64,000 bases of DNA from Alkalinema sp. CACIAM 70d. Lineage in GTDB: Bacteria; Cyanobacteriota; Cyanobacteriia; Leptolyngbyales; Leptolyngbyaceae. The position numbers were made by a program, and so were the translations under genes. The notes under the pieces are model-generated. The model saw only the letters and a program-made list of their open reading frames with translations, was not told the DNA's origin and ran no database searches. Of the stretch, positions 55,818 to 64,000 are shown one piece after another (the first letter of the stretch is position 1; each line of letters begins with the position of its first letter). The DNA is taken from NCBI GenBank assembly GCA_002148405.1, contig MUGG01000003.1, forward strand, positions 19,853-83,852, read 5' to 3'.

Positions 55818-56420
55818 TTATTTCCCAGCTTTAAGAACTTGGGCGGCAGTCAATTGCAACGCAGGAAAGGTGGGTGAAACAATCAATTGCTCGCCCTGAA
55901 AACGCTGTACTTGATAGACTCCGTCGATTAACGTGTACACGCTAACCGTTGGTAATTTTGGAGAACCCACATATTTTGCAGCCCCAAACGGATCAGGATC
56001 AACGATCCAATATTCAGGAATTCCCTTGGCTTGATATTCTGCAACTTTCTCACGATAATCCTGAGTGGCAGTACTTTCACTAACAATTTCAACGAGCAAA
56101 AAAGCGGCGACTGATAACACTGCCGATTGTTCTAAAGCCGTCTCGACTAACTCAATCGGCACGATCGCGACATCCGGTACGCGAGAAGTATTTTCTTCGG
56201 TGCGCTGTCCGGGTTCTCGAAAGGATTCCCAAGCATATCCGAGCCGTTCGATTTCTTGATTGAATTGGCTTTCTAGGTAGCGTGCAATTCTAAGATGTAG
56301 CCACGTTGGGGGTGTCATGGCAACCAGTTCTCCTCGCACCAATTCATAGCGGGTATCTGTCCCGTCGTTATAGTTGAGATACTCTTCGAAGGTGAGTCGT
56401 TGCCCGGTTGCGATCGTCAT
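55818..56420 (-). CDS. Uma2 family (DUF820) putative nuclease, copy 2
   Basis: A 200-residue protein starting TGQRLTFEEYLNYNDGTDTR, with RYELVRGELVAM, SRVPDVAIVPIELVE, AFLLVEIVSESTATQDYREK and AEYQAKGIPEYWIVDP. The PD-(D/E)XK-like residues (Asp in VPDVA, Glu in VEIVS, Lys in YREK) are present. It is unrelated in neighbourhood to the copy at 38355. Function in the cell is unknown; families of these genes are common in cyanobacteria. Confidence 0.88.
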   Translation of the reverse strand: MTIATGQRLTFEEYLNYNDGTDTRYELVRGELVAMTPPTWLHLRIARYLESQFNQEIERLGYAWESFREPGQRTEENTSRVPDVAIVPIELVETALEQSAVLSVAAFLLVEIVSESTATQDYREKVAEYQAKGIPEYWIVDPDPFGAAKYVGSPKLPTVSVYTLIDGVYQVQRFQGEQLIVSPTFPALQLTAAQVLKAGK

Positions 56421-56515
56421 CGGGGGGTGCCTAACCTATAACCTAGCGTGCTTCTGTAGATTGCTTGCCAAAGTGAACAATTTTCTACCCAGATCTTTCC
56501 TATCTAGATCATAGT

Positions 56516-58009
56516 TCATGCCACCGAGCCGTGGAGCTGCTGGGAATGCCGATCGGCGGACTGGAGAAACTCCACTAGCCATTCCTTAATCAAATGGGTG
56601 GCACGGCAATCATCTTCGTTATAGACCAAAATCGAGTCCAGGAAAGACCGATCGCCCGTTTGTAACCATTGGGCATACCAGTAAATCGACTGGGCACCGT
56701 TGGCGCTGGAATCCCGCCATTCAAAGCCAATCCAGCGGGCAATATTTTTCAGCGCATAGCTTTCTACGGGCAAGGTAGCTACCCGAGTGACAACTTCATG
56801 CAGATCGATAAACCGAGGCAGCATGGGTTGAATCAGGTGCTGCGGGGTGTCATAAAGCTTGGCCAACTTGTTGACCGTCTGCACTTCATAGGGGCAAAAA
56901 TGAAAAATGGGCGCATCTGGATACGCCCATACCAAATCTAGAAGTTCTTGCCACACCCGCATTTCATGGTCTGGATGGTCAGCCAGAAAGGCGTGGAACT
57001 GCTGGGTCTGTTTCTGTCGATCGACGACCAAGACCCCATGCAGGTAGATGAAATCTAAGGACGGTTCGGATTCAATGTCGAAATAAAGTTCGATCGAGGA
57101 CGTGGGGAGAAATTCGTTAATAAAGCGAGGCCGCTGGTGCACGGGGGGATAGTCTGTGGTGGGTAGCGCCTGATTTTGGAGGGTTGCCTGGGCTTGCTGG
57201 GTGATTTTCTTCGCCATTTCCAAGCCGAAGCCGGGTAAGGTTTCGAGTACCTTGGGAGGTGTCTTGGCGAGGGATTCCAGGGAGGTTAGGTTGAGGGCTT
57301 GCAGTTCCCGGTAGCGGCTCTGGGTGACGCCCGGTAAGAGGGACAGGTGCTCCGTTTCTTTGGCCGTTTCGTAGCAATGACTGTACCAATGGCAGAGACT
57401 ACAGCGATTGCGGGAGATAAACACCTCTGGACTGGCTTCGGCCTGGAGGCTGGCAATGCAACTAGTCAGAACCTCTTCCATGCGGGGAATCATTTCCCAC
57501 AGGTCGATCGCGTATTGTCCTTTTTCCCGCAGGAACAAATAAGATTCTTCCGGCCAGGTGCCCTGTACCGCCGCCAGCACTTTGACGTGGTAAGCCGCTA
57601 CGATTTGATATTCCGTTTTGGAGCGCTTACTCAGCTTAATTTCCACGGGGGCATACAGCCAATCTCCCAGGTCGGACGTTCCCGACTGCTTGACGAGCAA
57701 GTCTGGGTTGCTCAGCAAAGTGACGCCCTCAACCTCCGTCAGTAGTACACCCTGGTAAATAAAATCCGCCCCTTGTTGCATCAGTGCTAGGGTCTTGGCA
57801 GCGGCGATCGTCCAGTTGTGGCTGGGGTAGACGGGTCGCACGTAGTCCAGGGTTTCGAGAATTTCGCGGTGGTGGGCAGCACTATCCTGCATCAACTTGA
57901 CCACGTAGTCGTTCATGGGGTCACGCTGAAGCGAGTCGCCGTGGGTATCAAGGAAAGCGCGGCGGCTGCATCGTTGATAATTCAACAAAAGCTCTGCCGT
58001 TATGAGCAT
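56516..58009 (-). CDS. TM0106 family RecB-like nuclease
   Basis: A 497-residue protein. The N-terminal part has a PD-(D/E)XK nuclease pattern (SNPDLLVKQ, then YAPVEIKLSKRSK) and a Cys cluster (CSRR near the start, and RCSLCHWYSHC) like that of Cas4 and AddB-type Fe-S nucleases. A helix-hairpin-helix segment (LETLPGFGLEMAKKI) follows, then a C-terminal RNase H-like YprB domain (YFDIESEPSLDF, VYNEDDCRAT). It is predicted to cut or bind nucleic acid; the biological role is unknown. No cas genes are near. Confidence 0.87.
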   Translation of the reverse strand: MLITAELLLNYQRCSRRAFLDTHGDSLQRDPMNDYVVKLMQDSAAHHREILETLDYVRPVYPSHNWTIAAAKTLALMQQGADFIYQGVLLTEVEGVTLLSNPDLLVKQSGTSDLGDWLYAPVEIKLSKRSKTEYQIVAAYHVKVLAAVQGTWPEESYLFLREKGQYAIDLWEMIPRMEEVLTSCIASLQAEASPEVFISRNRCSLCHWYSHCYETAKETEHLSLLPGVTQSRYRELQALNLTSLESLAKTPPKVLETLPGFGLEMAKKITQQAQATLQNQALPTTDYPPVHQRPRFINEFLPTSSIELYFDIESEPSLDFIYLHGVLVVDRQKQTQQFHAFLADHPDHEMRVWQELLDLVWAYPDAPIFHFCPYEVQTVNKLAKLYDTPQHLIQPMLPRFIDLHEVVTRVATLPVESYALKNIARWIGFEWRDSSANGAQSIYWYAQWLQTGDRSFLDSILVYNEDDCRATHLIKEWLVEFLQSADRHSQQLHGSVA

Positions 58010-58117
58010 GGAAATCGATCGAGGAGACTAGGGTGGACTCGAGCCGGAAGATGCTACTGGGACTTTACAGGGATTCACTTATGCTCTAGTTTAGGCCAGA
58101 AAGTTCCTTCTGCGTGT

Positions 58118-59290
58118 ATGACCTTCGATCGGATTCTCACCCATCGCCAAGAATTTCCTTTCCTCGACCAGTACGCCTACTTCAACTACGGCGGACAGGG
58201 ACTCATGTCTCGGCGGGCGTTAGAGGCTGTGACCCAAGCCCAGGAGACGTTACAACGCATTGCGCCCTTTTCCCAGGCGGCCTACGACTACAGTTTGCAA
58301 CTGACGGATGACCTGCGGCGGGCGATCGCGGGGGAACTGGGAGCCTCACCGGACAGCATCACTTTGACCGAAGACACCACGGTCGGCTGCAACATTGCCC
58401 TCTGGGGACTGGATTGGCAGGCGGGCGATCATTTGCTCATCACGGACTGCGAGCACCAAGGAGTGTTGGCGATCGTCCAAGAACTTCAGCATCGGTTTGG
58501 CATTGAGGTCTCGGTCTGTCCGCTGTTGCCAACGCTGAATGGGGGCGATCCGGTGGCCACGTTGGTAAGTCATTTGCGCCCAAATACTCGCATGGTGGTG
58601 CTGAGTCATGTGTTGTGGAATACGGGGCAGGTGTTGCCGTTGGAGCAGATGGTGGCCGTTTGCCACAGCCACAGCGATCGGGTGCGAATTTTAGTAGACG
58701 CTGCCCAGTCGGTGGGGGTATTGCCGCTGAATTTGACGACCCTAGGGGCGGATTACTATGCCTTTACTTGCCATAAGTGGTGGTGCGGTTCCGCAGGGGT
58801 GGGTGGCATCTATGTGCGGCCTGAAGTGCGGGAGGAGTTACGTCCAACGTTTATTGGCTGGCGCAGTATTCGTACTAATGCCCAGGGCAAACCGATCGCC
58901 TGGGAAGGGGGTGGGAAACGCTATGAGGTCGCAACGTCAGCGGTGGCGTTGTATCCCGGAGTGACCACCGCAATTCACGTCCAGCAGAAATTTGCATCAG
59001 CAGTGGAACGGTATGAAATGATTTGCGATCGCAGTCGATATCTTTGGCAACAATTGCAAACCATTCCTCAGGTGAAAACGCTACGCTCAACACCACCGGA
59101 ATCTGGATTGGTTTCATTCCAAATGACTTCCGGTCAGCATAAGGCTTTGGTTACAGCCTTGGAAGCGGAGGGAATTTTAGTACGGCTACTCCTCGATCCC
59201 AATTGCGTCCGAGCTTGCACCCATTACTTAACCGTAGAAGCCGAGATCGATCGATTAGTGGGAGCGATCGCAGCAATAATCGATCGCTAA
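58118..59290 (+). CDS. Class V aminotransferase-fold PLP enzyme, cystine lyase (C-DES)-like
   Basis: A 390-residue PLP enzyme. The Schiff-base lysine is Lys220 in TCHKWWCG; VDAAQSVGVLPL holds the PLP Asp. TLTEDTTVGCNIALWG and EGGGKRYEVATSA are typical of the NifS-like/C-DES branch found in cyanobacteria, where the Synechocystis C-DES enzyme cleaves cystine to cysteine persulfide; cysteine desulfurase or epimerase activity cannot be excluded. I start at ATG 58118 because residues before it in the longer frame overlap the divergent nuclease gene and look non-coding. Confidence 0.85.
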   Translation: MTFDRILTHRQEFPFLDQYAYFNYGGQGLMSRRALEAVTQAQETLQRIAPFSQAAYDYSLQLTDDLRRAIAGELGASPDSITLTEDTTVGCNIALWGLDWQAGDHLLITDCEHQGVLAIVQELQHRFGIEVSVCPLLPTLNGGDPVATLVSHLRPNTRMVVLSHVLWNTGQVLPLEQMVAVCHSHSDRVRILVDAAQSVGVLPLNLTTLGADYYAFTCHKWWCGSAGVGGIYVRPEVREELRPTFIGWRSIRTNAQGKPIAWEGGGKRYEVATSAVALYPGVTTAIHVQQKFASAVERYEMICDRSRYLWQQLQTIPQVKTLRSTPPESGLVSFQMTSGQHKALVTALEAEGILVRLLLDPNCVRACTHYLTVEAEIDRLVGAIAAIIDR

Positions 59291-59309
59291 GAAATTGAAT
59301 GTAACTTTC

Positions 59310-59368
59310 TTGACCTGTGATAGTTGTTGACCTGTGATAGTTGTTGACCTGTGATAGTTGTTGACCTG
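59310..59368. repeat. 17-bp tandem repeat, three copies and a partial
   Basis: TTGACCTGTGATAGTTG is repeated exactly at 59310-59326, 59327-59343 and 59344-59360, followed by TTGACCTG with a diverged end. There are no spacers, so it is not a CRISPR. Confidence 0.85.
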
Positions 59369-59415
59369 CGATCGTAGGTAGCAAAGCGCTCTGGCTGTTT
59401 TCATTCCATTAATTT

Positions 59416-59459
59416 CTGCATGTAAACTGCATATAAGCTGTACGTAAGCTGTATGTAAA
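59416..59459. repeat. 11-bp degenerate tandem repeat, four copies
   Basis: CTGCATGTAAA, CTGCATATAAG, CTGTACGTAAG and CTGTATGTAAA are joined end to end. The 11-base period equals about one helical turn, so a DNA-bending or protein-binding array is possible. Confidence 0.7.
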
Positions 59460-59749
59460 TTGATTACGTCAACTTATTGCGTAATGGGATAGAAATATTA
59501 AAAATGGTATCACTAGGGCCGTGGCTTCCCATAGCATGACATCATATCGGGCAGCACCGCTTACTGGAATGATGTTGCTGTATCACGCTGTACGATGACG
59601 CTGTATCACGCCTTAGAACGACTCAGGATTGAGGACTCGCGTTGAGAGGGGTCTGAGCGATCGGGTGGAGCGATCGGGTTATAGGTAAGGTGCATTACGT
59701 CACCCGCTGACCGGCTGAGTCATCTTCTCAAGCATTCAAGGAGACCCTC

Positions 59750-60367
59750 ATGAGATACGAAGATATCCGTAACCAACTCAAAACTGGCGATATTATTCTG
59801 TTCTCTGGAAAAGGTGGACTTTCGGATGGTATTAAATTTTTTACAGTCAGCAAATGGTCCCATGTCGCTATGGTCTATCGATTTGACGATCCCCTTGATC
59901 CCAAAGGATCAGTCTTCTGCTGGGAATCCACAACGCTCAATAGTATTAAGGATGCAGACACGGGCCGATTAACGAAAGGGGTGCAGCGCTTGGAACTGTC
60001 TGAACGGCTGGAAAAATGTTTTGCAAATGGCTATGAGATTAATATTCGTCCCCTCTCTCAGCCGCTGACCGATAGCATGATCATTGCGTTAAACAACTTT
60101 CGCCATGAAGTGAGTGGTCGCCCCTACGAAAAAAATAAGATTGAATTATTGAAATCTGCCTACGATGGCATTTTTGGAGATAACTGCGAGGATCTCAGTT
60201 CGTTATTTTGCAGTGAGCTGATTGCAGAGGCGTACCAAAAGATGGGGTTATTAACTGAACGGATTCCATCCAACGAGTACACCCCGAAGGACTTTTCAAC
60301 GCAAAGAAGTATGCAATTGGAACTGGGCTACAGCTTCCAGAATGAAATTGCCTTAACGGCTTTGTAA
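59750..60367 (+). CDS. YiiX/NlpC-P60-like predicted cysteine hydrolase
   Basis: A 205-residue protein. It opens RNQLKTGDIILFSGKGGLSD, followed by WSHVAMVYR (His) and later DLSSLFCSELIAEAYQKMGL with the probable catalytic Cys. This His-before-Cys order is the circularly permuted papain-like arrangement of the YiiX/YebB family, thought to act on peptide or lipid amide and thioester bonds. No signal peptide is seen, so it may be cytoplasmic. The AAGGAGAC box fixes the start. Substrate unknown. Confidence 0.8.
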   Translation: MRYEDIRNQLKTGDIILFSGKGGLSDGIKFFTVSKWSHVAMVYRFDDPLDPKGSVFCWESTTLNSIKDADTGRLTKGVQRLELSERLEKCFANGYEINIRPLSQPLTDSMIIALNNFRHEVSGRPYEKNKIELLKSAYDGIFGDNCEDLSSLFCSELIAEAYQKMGLLTERIPSNEYTPKDFSTQRSMQLELGYSFQNEIALTAL

Positions 60368-60584
60368 GAAAAACCATTCAAGTCAGAGAAAACGTCAAAG
60401 TCAGACAAAACATCGAATCCAATAGTCCACAGTGATCTTTCTCTACCCCCGATCGATGGCAGAATCTGCCCGTTGAAACCCTTGCACTTTCCCAAAAGAC
60501 TTGTTATAGTACAGAAGTACTAAGTACTTGCATACTAATACTCGACGTTTCATCTCGACGTTTCGTAAGGGGGACTTTTGGGAA

Positions 60585-61874
60585 ATGGGTGTTAAACATG
60601 GTCTTCAACCGATTGCTATTGAAGCACTCTCGTCACCACACGGGTTGCCCATAGAGCCTCCTAAGCCCAGCCTCCGTAGAGGTCGCCCTAGTCAAAAGAC
60701 AGCCGCTAAAAACGAGAAAAGAATCGCAGATAAAAACATTGCTGAGGCCGCCTTAGCCAATTTGAACGGTTCGGAAACTAGCGAACTGACTCCTCCCCAG
60801 GGCAAAGGTAGCCATGCCCTAGCATCCTCCAAAGCTTCTACTGCCAAAGCCTCTACGACGAAAGCCTCTAAAACCAAAGCCTCAGCTCTCAAAACTCGCC
60901 GCCCTACCAAGCCCCTAGCCTCTCATCCCTCGCCTGCCGTCTGGACTGCTCCCTCTAGTCAAGTCCTAGAGCAAATTAAGGATTTTCGGCAGCAGCTTGA
61001 AGCTATACAAACCCAAATTACCGCCATGAATCAGCAGTCCGAAGCCTTGGATAGCAACCTGGGAGAACTGCGCCAACTTTCCCAGCAAATGCAAGCCCTA
61101 TCTCGATCGCACGCAGTTCAGCAATCTCAAGTGACGAAATCTCCCGTTCCCCATCCACGGCTTGACGATTGGAGTCCCGTTGATTGCCCGTCCGTACCAT
61201 CGTCCGTACCATTCAGTGCAGCCCCGCCTCCAGCTTCCCATGCGTCTTCCACCAGTGCGGAAACTTCCGAGGCCAGCACTTCTCCAGATTCGCTTCCCCT
61301 TGCTAAACCAAGCTTCGTTTCCCGCTCCCAGCCGATCGCCCCCTATTCCGCCTCTGCCCACGCCAGCAAAGCGGTTAAACCTTCCCTAATTGTCACGGCT
61401 GCTACGGTGATGCCGACTGCCGCCAGCCCAGCCCAGTCTGTACTCCCCCGATCTGCTCAGCCTGTACCTCCGCGATCGATCGTTGCGCCTGCCGCTCCAC
61501 CCAACCCAAAATCCGCTTCTGCTCCCCCCATCCACCCCCCTGCCGTTCGGGTGCGTCGTCCTGCCCATTCTAAGCCTCCCGCAACTTCCACACCCCTAAG
61601 GCTTCGGTTGCAAGGGCTATTACCGATCCCAAATCATCCTGTGACGATCGCGATCGATGCTCTGTTGTGGACGCTCGTGGCAACGGGGGTACGGTTAGGA
61701 ATTCAAGGGGTAATCCTGTGGATTCCGAGCTTGGCCGTACCGTTAACGCTAGTCATGTTATTACCCGCGATCGTGGCTGCTTATCTAGCCTTTTTCGTTC
61801 CTCAATCTAGTACGACTGTGATTTATCGATTGTTGCTGATCACGTTGGGATTGTTTCTGGGATCAAAAGTTTAA
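60585..61874 (+). CDS. Unknown Pro/Ser/Ala-rich protein with C-terminal membrane helices
   Basis: A 429-residue protein of unknown family. A basic N-terminus with KASTAKASTTKASKTKAS-type repeats is followed by a coiled coil (EQIKDFRQQLEAIQTQITAM, then MNQQSEALDSNLGELRQLSQ), about 180 residues of Pro/Ser/Ala-rich linker, and two or three membrane helices at the end (ALLWTLVATGVRL, LVMLLPAIVAAYLAFFV, YRLLLITLGLFLG). ATG 60585 follows GGGAA; a longer frame from TTG 60528 is unlikely. It leads a run of envelope genes on the same strand. Confidence 0.7.
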   Translation: MGVKHGLQPIAIEALSSPHGLPIEPPKPSLRRGRPSQKTAAKNEKRIADKNIAEAALANLNGSETSELTPPQGKGSHALASSKASTAKASTTKASKTKASALKTRRPTKPLASHPSPAVWTAPSSQVLEQIKDFRQQLEAIQTQITAMNQQSEALDSNLGELRQLSQQMQALSRSHAVQQSQVTKSPVPHPRLDDWSPVDCPSVPSSVPFSAAPPPASHASSTSAETSEASTSPDSLPLAKPSFVSRSQPIAPYSASAHASKAVKPSLIVTAATVMPTAASPAQSVLPRSAQPVPPRSIVAPAAPPNPKSASAPPIHPPAVRVRRPAHSKPPATSTPLRLRLQGLLPIPNHPVTIAIDALLWTLVATGVRLGIQGVILWIPSLAVPLTLVMLLPAIVAAYLAFFVPQSSTTVIYRLLLITLGLFLGSKV

Positions 61875-61945
61875 CCGTAGTCTTAGCAAGAATTTTTGGT
61901 TAGTTTTAGTTTCGGTTTTAGTTTCGCTATGGAGGTTGGTTTATC

Positions 61946-62386
61946 ATGCGATCGCACCTAGAAAGACCTACTTGGAGAGCTCTACCTTGGCAATCTTGGC
62001 TCCGGCCTCTCCGTCTAGCATGGACACCTAAGCAATTATTAGCGGGAGGAACTGCAATCTTGACCCTGGGACTCTGCTTGGACTCGAAGTTTTTTTCCGC
62101 TGCTAGTCAATCATCCATTGCCGATCGCTGTGTGCAAGTTGTAGAATCCAAAGCCCAAATTTCTCGACAACAATTGGGGCAATTTTTGACTATTCCAGAG
62201 GCAACCGCACGACCTCAAGTCACAAAAGTTCTCCCTAAGCCCTACTGCTATCTGGCCAGCCTGCAAATTCGCACAGGCACCAAAGCCGATCGCGCCGTTT
62301 ATCCCCTCGCCTCCAATCCCAAAACCTGGTTGGTGGTTTTGTATGAGGGCGATCGCTATATGGGATATGACTTTATTACCCATTAA
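61946..62386 (+). CDS. Unknown exported or membrane-anchored protein
   Basis: A 146-residue protein with an N-terminal hydrophobic segment (LLAGGTAILTLGLCLDSKFF) that may be a signal anchor, then a short domain with two Cys (DRCVQV and KPYCYLAS) that could form a disulfide outside the cytoplasm, and LVVLYEGDRYMGYDFITH at the end. A GGAGG box precedes the ATG by 9 bases. No family recognised. It follows the 60585 gene and precedes the lipoprotein gene. Confidence 0.68.
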   Translation: MRSHLERPTWRALPWQSWLRPLRLAWTPKQLLAGGTAILTLGLCLDSKFFSAASQSSIADRCVQVVESKAQISRQQLGQFLTIPEATARPQVTKVLPKPYCYLASLQIRTGTKADRAVYPLASNPKTWLVVLYEGDRYMGYDFITH

Positions 62387-62497
62387 GCTGAATCAAATCA
62401 TCTTGTTGCTGTGTTGATGGGTTTCGGTGGCTTTTAGCGTTGCTCTAAACAGATTGATGTAGTTTTTTCTGATTCTAAATCTGATTTCCCTTTGTTC

Positions 62498-62950
62498 ATG
62501 TTGTTTTCGCCCATATTGCTTATTTTTATAGTTTTGATCTGTTGCCTCTCTGGTTGTAGTACTTCCCAACCATCCCCACCCCTTGCTGAGATTAAGCTCT
62601 ATCAAAATTGGGAGTTACAAGCGGGCGATCGGGTTGCAGGGTACGAAGTCACGGGTGGGTTAGGTGATATTTCGATCGCACTGCAAGGTCGATCGATTTA
62701 TGCCCCGTTTAATGGAGATACGCAACTCGATCAACGCCGTTGTTTGTATTTCGATAGCCCAGAAGTCCCCTCCTATAAGTTTCGATTTTGTGGTATCCAG
62801 TCTCCAAAACTGGGTAAGGTGCATCAAGGTGAAACGATCGGGAGTGGTGAAACGCTTCAGTTTGCTGCCCTCCGTAAACAACCGAATGGCACTTGGGCCA
62901 TTGTGGAACCCTCAAAAACAATTTTGGAGAAAACGCTAAAAGCCTCATGA
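62498..62950 (+). CDS. Putative lipoprotein
   Basis: A 150-residue protein. The start MLFSPILLIFIVLICCLSGC ends at a lipobox-like LSGC (with further Cys at -6 and -5 relative to it), so it is probably lipid-anchored. The mature part has GDRVAGYEVTGGLGDISIAL and IYAPFNGD, which recalls LytM/M23 or barrel-sandwich folds, but no catalytic residues are evident. Its stop overlaps the ATG of the next gene (ATGA), so the two are coupled. Function unknown. Confidence 0.72.
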   Translation: MLFSPILLIFIVLICCLSGCSTSQPSPPLAEIKLYQNWELQAGDRVAGYEVTGGLGDISIALQGRSIYAPFNGDTQLDQRRCLYFDSPEVPSYKFRFCGIQSPKLGKVHQGETIGSGETLQFAALRKQPNGTWAIVEPSKTILEKTLKAS

Positions 62951-64000
62951 AATGGATTATCGACTGGCAAATTGTTCATGGCAAAGTGCAGCAATCGTTG
63001 TTAGTGCTGCTCAGTTGTTGGTCGTTATTTCTAGGAACTAGTTATTCTGCTCGGGCGGAAGGCATTGTTGGGTTTGATGCGACTGACTTTGAGCAATCAG
63101 CTACCCTGCAACAACCGCAGGCACAACTCGCTCACTCCCATCCATCCAATGTGACGCCACTTCAACCCGCACCACAGCCTATACCCGTTATTCAGCAATC
63201 ATCTCCCCATCCAGCAACCCTTGCCGATTCCGAAGTTGTCACCTTTCCAACGGAGTCCGGTTCACCAATCACCCAAGCCGACCGTTCAGCGGACCATGTC
63301 GATCGTTCAGCGGCTCGATCGTTACCGAGAGTCGATCGCACAACTGCCCAACCCGTAGGATCGATGGTTACCCGTGATGACAATGCCATTTTTTCTGGCG
63401 GCGCAAACTCGCTGGTGGCAAGGGCGGTTGGTAGCGCTGAGGGCACCCGACGCCCCGACGGCGGCAAGAATCCAGCCTATTACGGTCATGTTGATCCTGG
63501 TAATGCGCAGTGGAATCTCGGCAGTTTTTCCTATCAGCACGGAGCGACCTCACCGGAAGACGCCGACGATCGCCAATTGCAACGCCTGCAACGACAAGAC
63601 CAAATCATTCGGGAACGGGCAGCGCAGTATGGAATGAAGTTGGAGTTGCAGGAACGACTAAATGCCATTGACTTAGCTAACCAAGCCCCCCTAGCAGCCC
63701 TCGATCGGGGGGGCTATGTGGAACGGCTGAAAGCTGCCAAGCAGGAAGGCTTATCTGGGGAAGCGGCCATTCTAGAGGCTCGGGTGAACGCTTATCGTCA
63801 CCCCGATACCCAGCAATGGGATGCCCCCGGTTTGGGCAATAACGAGTCGTTTATTCGCCATGACCAGGCCCGACGTATGGACGCGATCGCCCAGGCAATA
63901 ATCGTGGATCAGACGTGGATACGAAAACAGGGACAATTTCAACGCATGCCCCGATCGTCGGGAACTGAAGTGGCCCAGGTCATGCAAATGGATCAAACCT
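62947..64000 (+). CDS. Secreted protein of unknown function, partial (runs off right edge)
   Basis: The frame is open for 351 codons to the window edge, starting with an ATG that overlaps the lipoprotein stop. There is a signal peptide (hydrophobic SLLVLLSCWSLFLG, probable cleavage after ARA), a Pro/Gln-rich linker of about 100 residues, then a conserved-looking region with VARAVGSAEGTRRPDGGKNP, AYYGHVDPGN, SFSYQHGA and a helical segment (RQLQRLQRQDQIIRERAAQY). The AEGT segment loosely recalls lysozyme-like muramidases, but this is speculative. The C-terminus is missing. Confidence 0.75.
   Translation, partial: MKWIIDWQIVHGKVQQSLLVLLSCWSLFLGTSYSARAEGIVGFDATDFEQSATLQQPQAQLAHSHPSNVTPLQPAPQPIPVIQQSSPHPATLADSEVVTFPTESGSPITQADRSADHVDRSAARSLPRVDRTTAQPVGSMVTRDDNAIFSGGANSLVARAVGSAEGTRRPDGGKNPAYYGHVDPGNAQWNLGSFSYQHGATSPEDADDRQLQRLQRQDQIIRERAAQYGMKLELQERLNAIDLANQAPLAALDRGGYVERLKAAKQEGLSGEAAILEARVNAYRHPDTQQWDAPGLGNNESFIRHDQARRMDAIAQAIIVDQTWIRKQGQFQRMPRSSGTEVAQVMQMDQT

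Larger units (their letters stand above)
59291..59749. other. Repeat-rich intergenic region
   Basis: About 460 bp between the PLP enzyme and the YiiX-like gene, both on the plus strand. It contains the 17-bp and 11-bp tandem repeats listed separately, and GCTGTATCACG twice near 59577-59613. HIP1-like GCGATCGGG units occur near 59657-59680. Its right end has the AAGGAGAC ribosome binding site of the next gene. Confidence 0.55.

Noticed and set aside
57818..58117. 100-residue N-terminal extension of the cystine-lyase-like gene
   Set aside because: It overlaps the divergent nuclease gene and its start, and the enzyme family begins at the ATG at 58118.
59310..59368. Possible CRISPR array
   Set aside because: The 17-bp repeats are directly adjacent with no spacers, and no cas genes are in the window. 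The Cas4-like Cys cluster at 56516-58009 belongs to a TM0106-type nuclease.

Overview
The window is chromosomal DNA from a cyanobacterium. The evidence is the dense scatter of the octamer GCGATCGC (HIP1) and GATCG-rich codons, plus typical cyanobacterial genes: a BciB-type chlorophyllide 8-vinyl reductase, a CruP-like lycopene cyclase homologue, Ycf35 (DUF1257) with DUF2997 and a 4Fe-4S ferredoxin, the DUF3038/DUF4335 pair, pilB-pilT-pilC, and an ethylene-binding-domain histidine kinase. Genus cannot be fixed from the sequence alone. No rRNA, tRNA, CRISPR array, transposase or phage structural gene was recognised.

Layout, left to right. The window opens with the 3' end of gcvP, facing a 1758-residue hybrid kinase that carries a DNA-binding response regulator at its N-terminus and a GAF domain with the two-cysteine signature of a DXCF cyanobacteriochrome. 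Next, on the minus strand, is the chaperone block grpE, dnaK, dnaJ, a TusA-like gene and rsgA, the last three joined by 4-base overlaps. Divergent from grpE is pilB-pilT-pilC (type IV pili), followed by an unknown gene, the ferredoxin/DUF1257/DUF2997 cluster, a membrane Ser/Thr kinase, a RibK-like protein, DUF4335 and DUF3038, a polyprenol/phytol kinase family protein and an NAD-dependent epimerase broken by a one-base shift in a G7 run. From 27 to 38 kb lie a 1483-residue protein with a C-terminal subtilisin domain, a TPR protein, an A-type Fe-S carrier, a conserved unknown, bciB and an unknown membrane protein.

From 38 to 50 kb is an accessory stretch: a Uma2 protein, a NADAR protein, the ethylene-receptor-like kinase, RidA, a secreted protein, a MOSC protein, a ParDE-type toxin-antitoxin pair, a small protein paralogous to one at 6.2 kb, and a two-gene operon coding for a DUF262 protein and a HipA-like kinase. 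This operon has no HIP1 site, no HipB gene, a coupled GTGA junction, and a palindrome and direct repeat upstream. It is the best candidate here for an undescribed defence or toxin system.

From 50 to 59 kb are a deacetylase plus phosphodiester-glycosidase fusion, a SIMPL protein, a SirB1-type protein, cruP, another Uma2 protein, a TM0106-type RecB-like nuclease and a cystine-lyase-like PLP enzyme. The right end (59.7 to 64 kb) has a YiiX-like predicted hydrolase and a run of membrane, secreted and lipoprotein genes whose last member runs off the edge. Functions are assigned from motifs read by eye; no database search was run.
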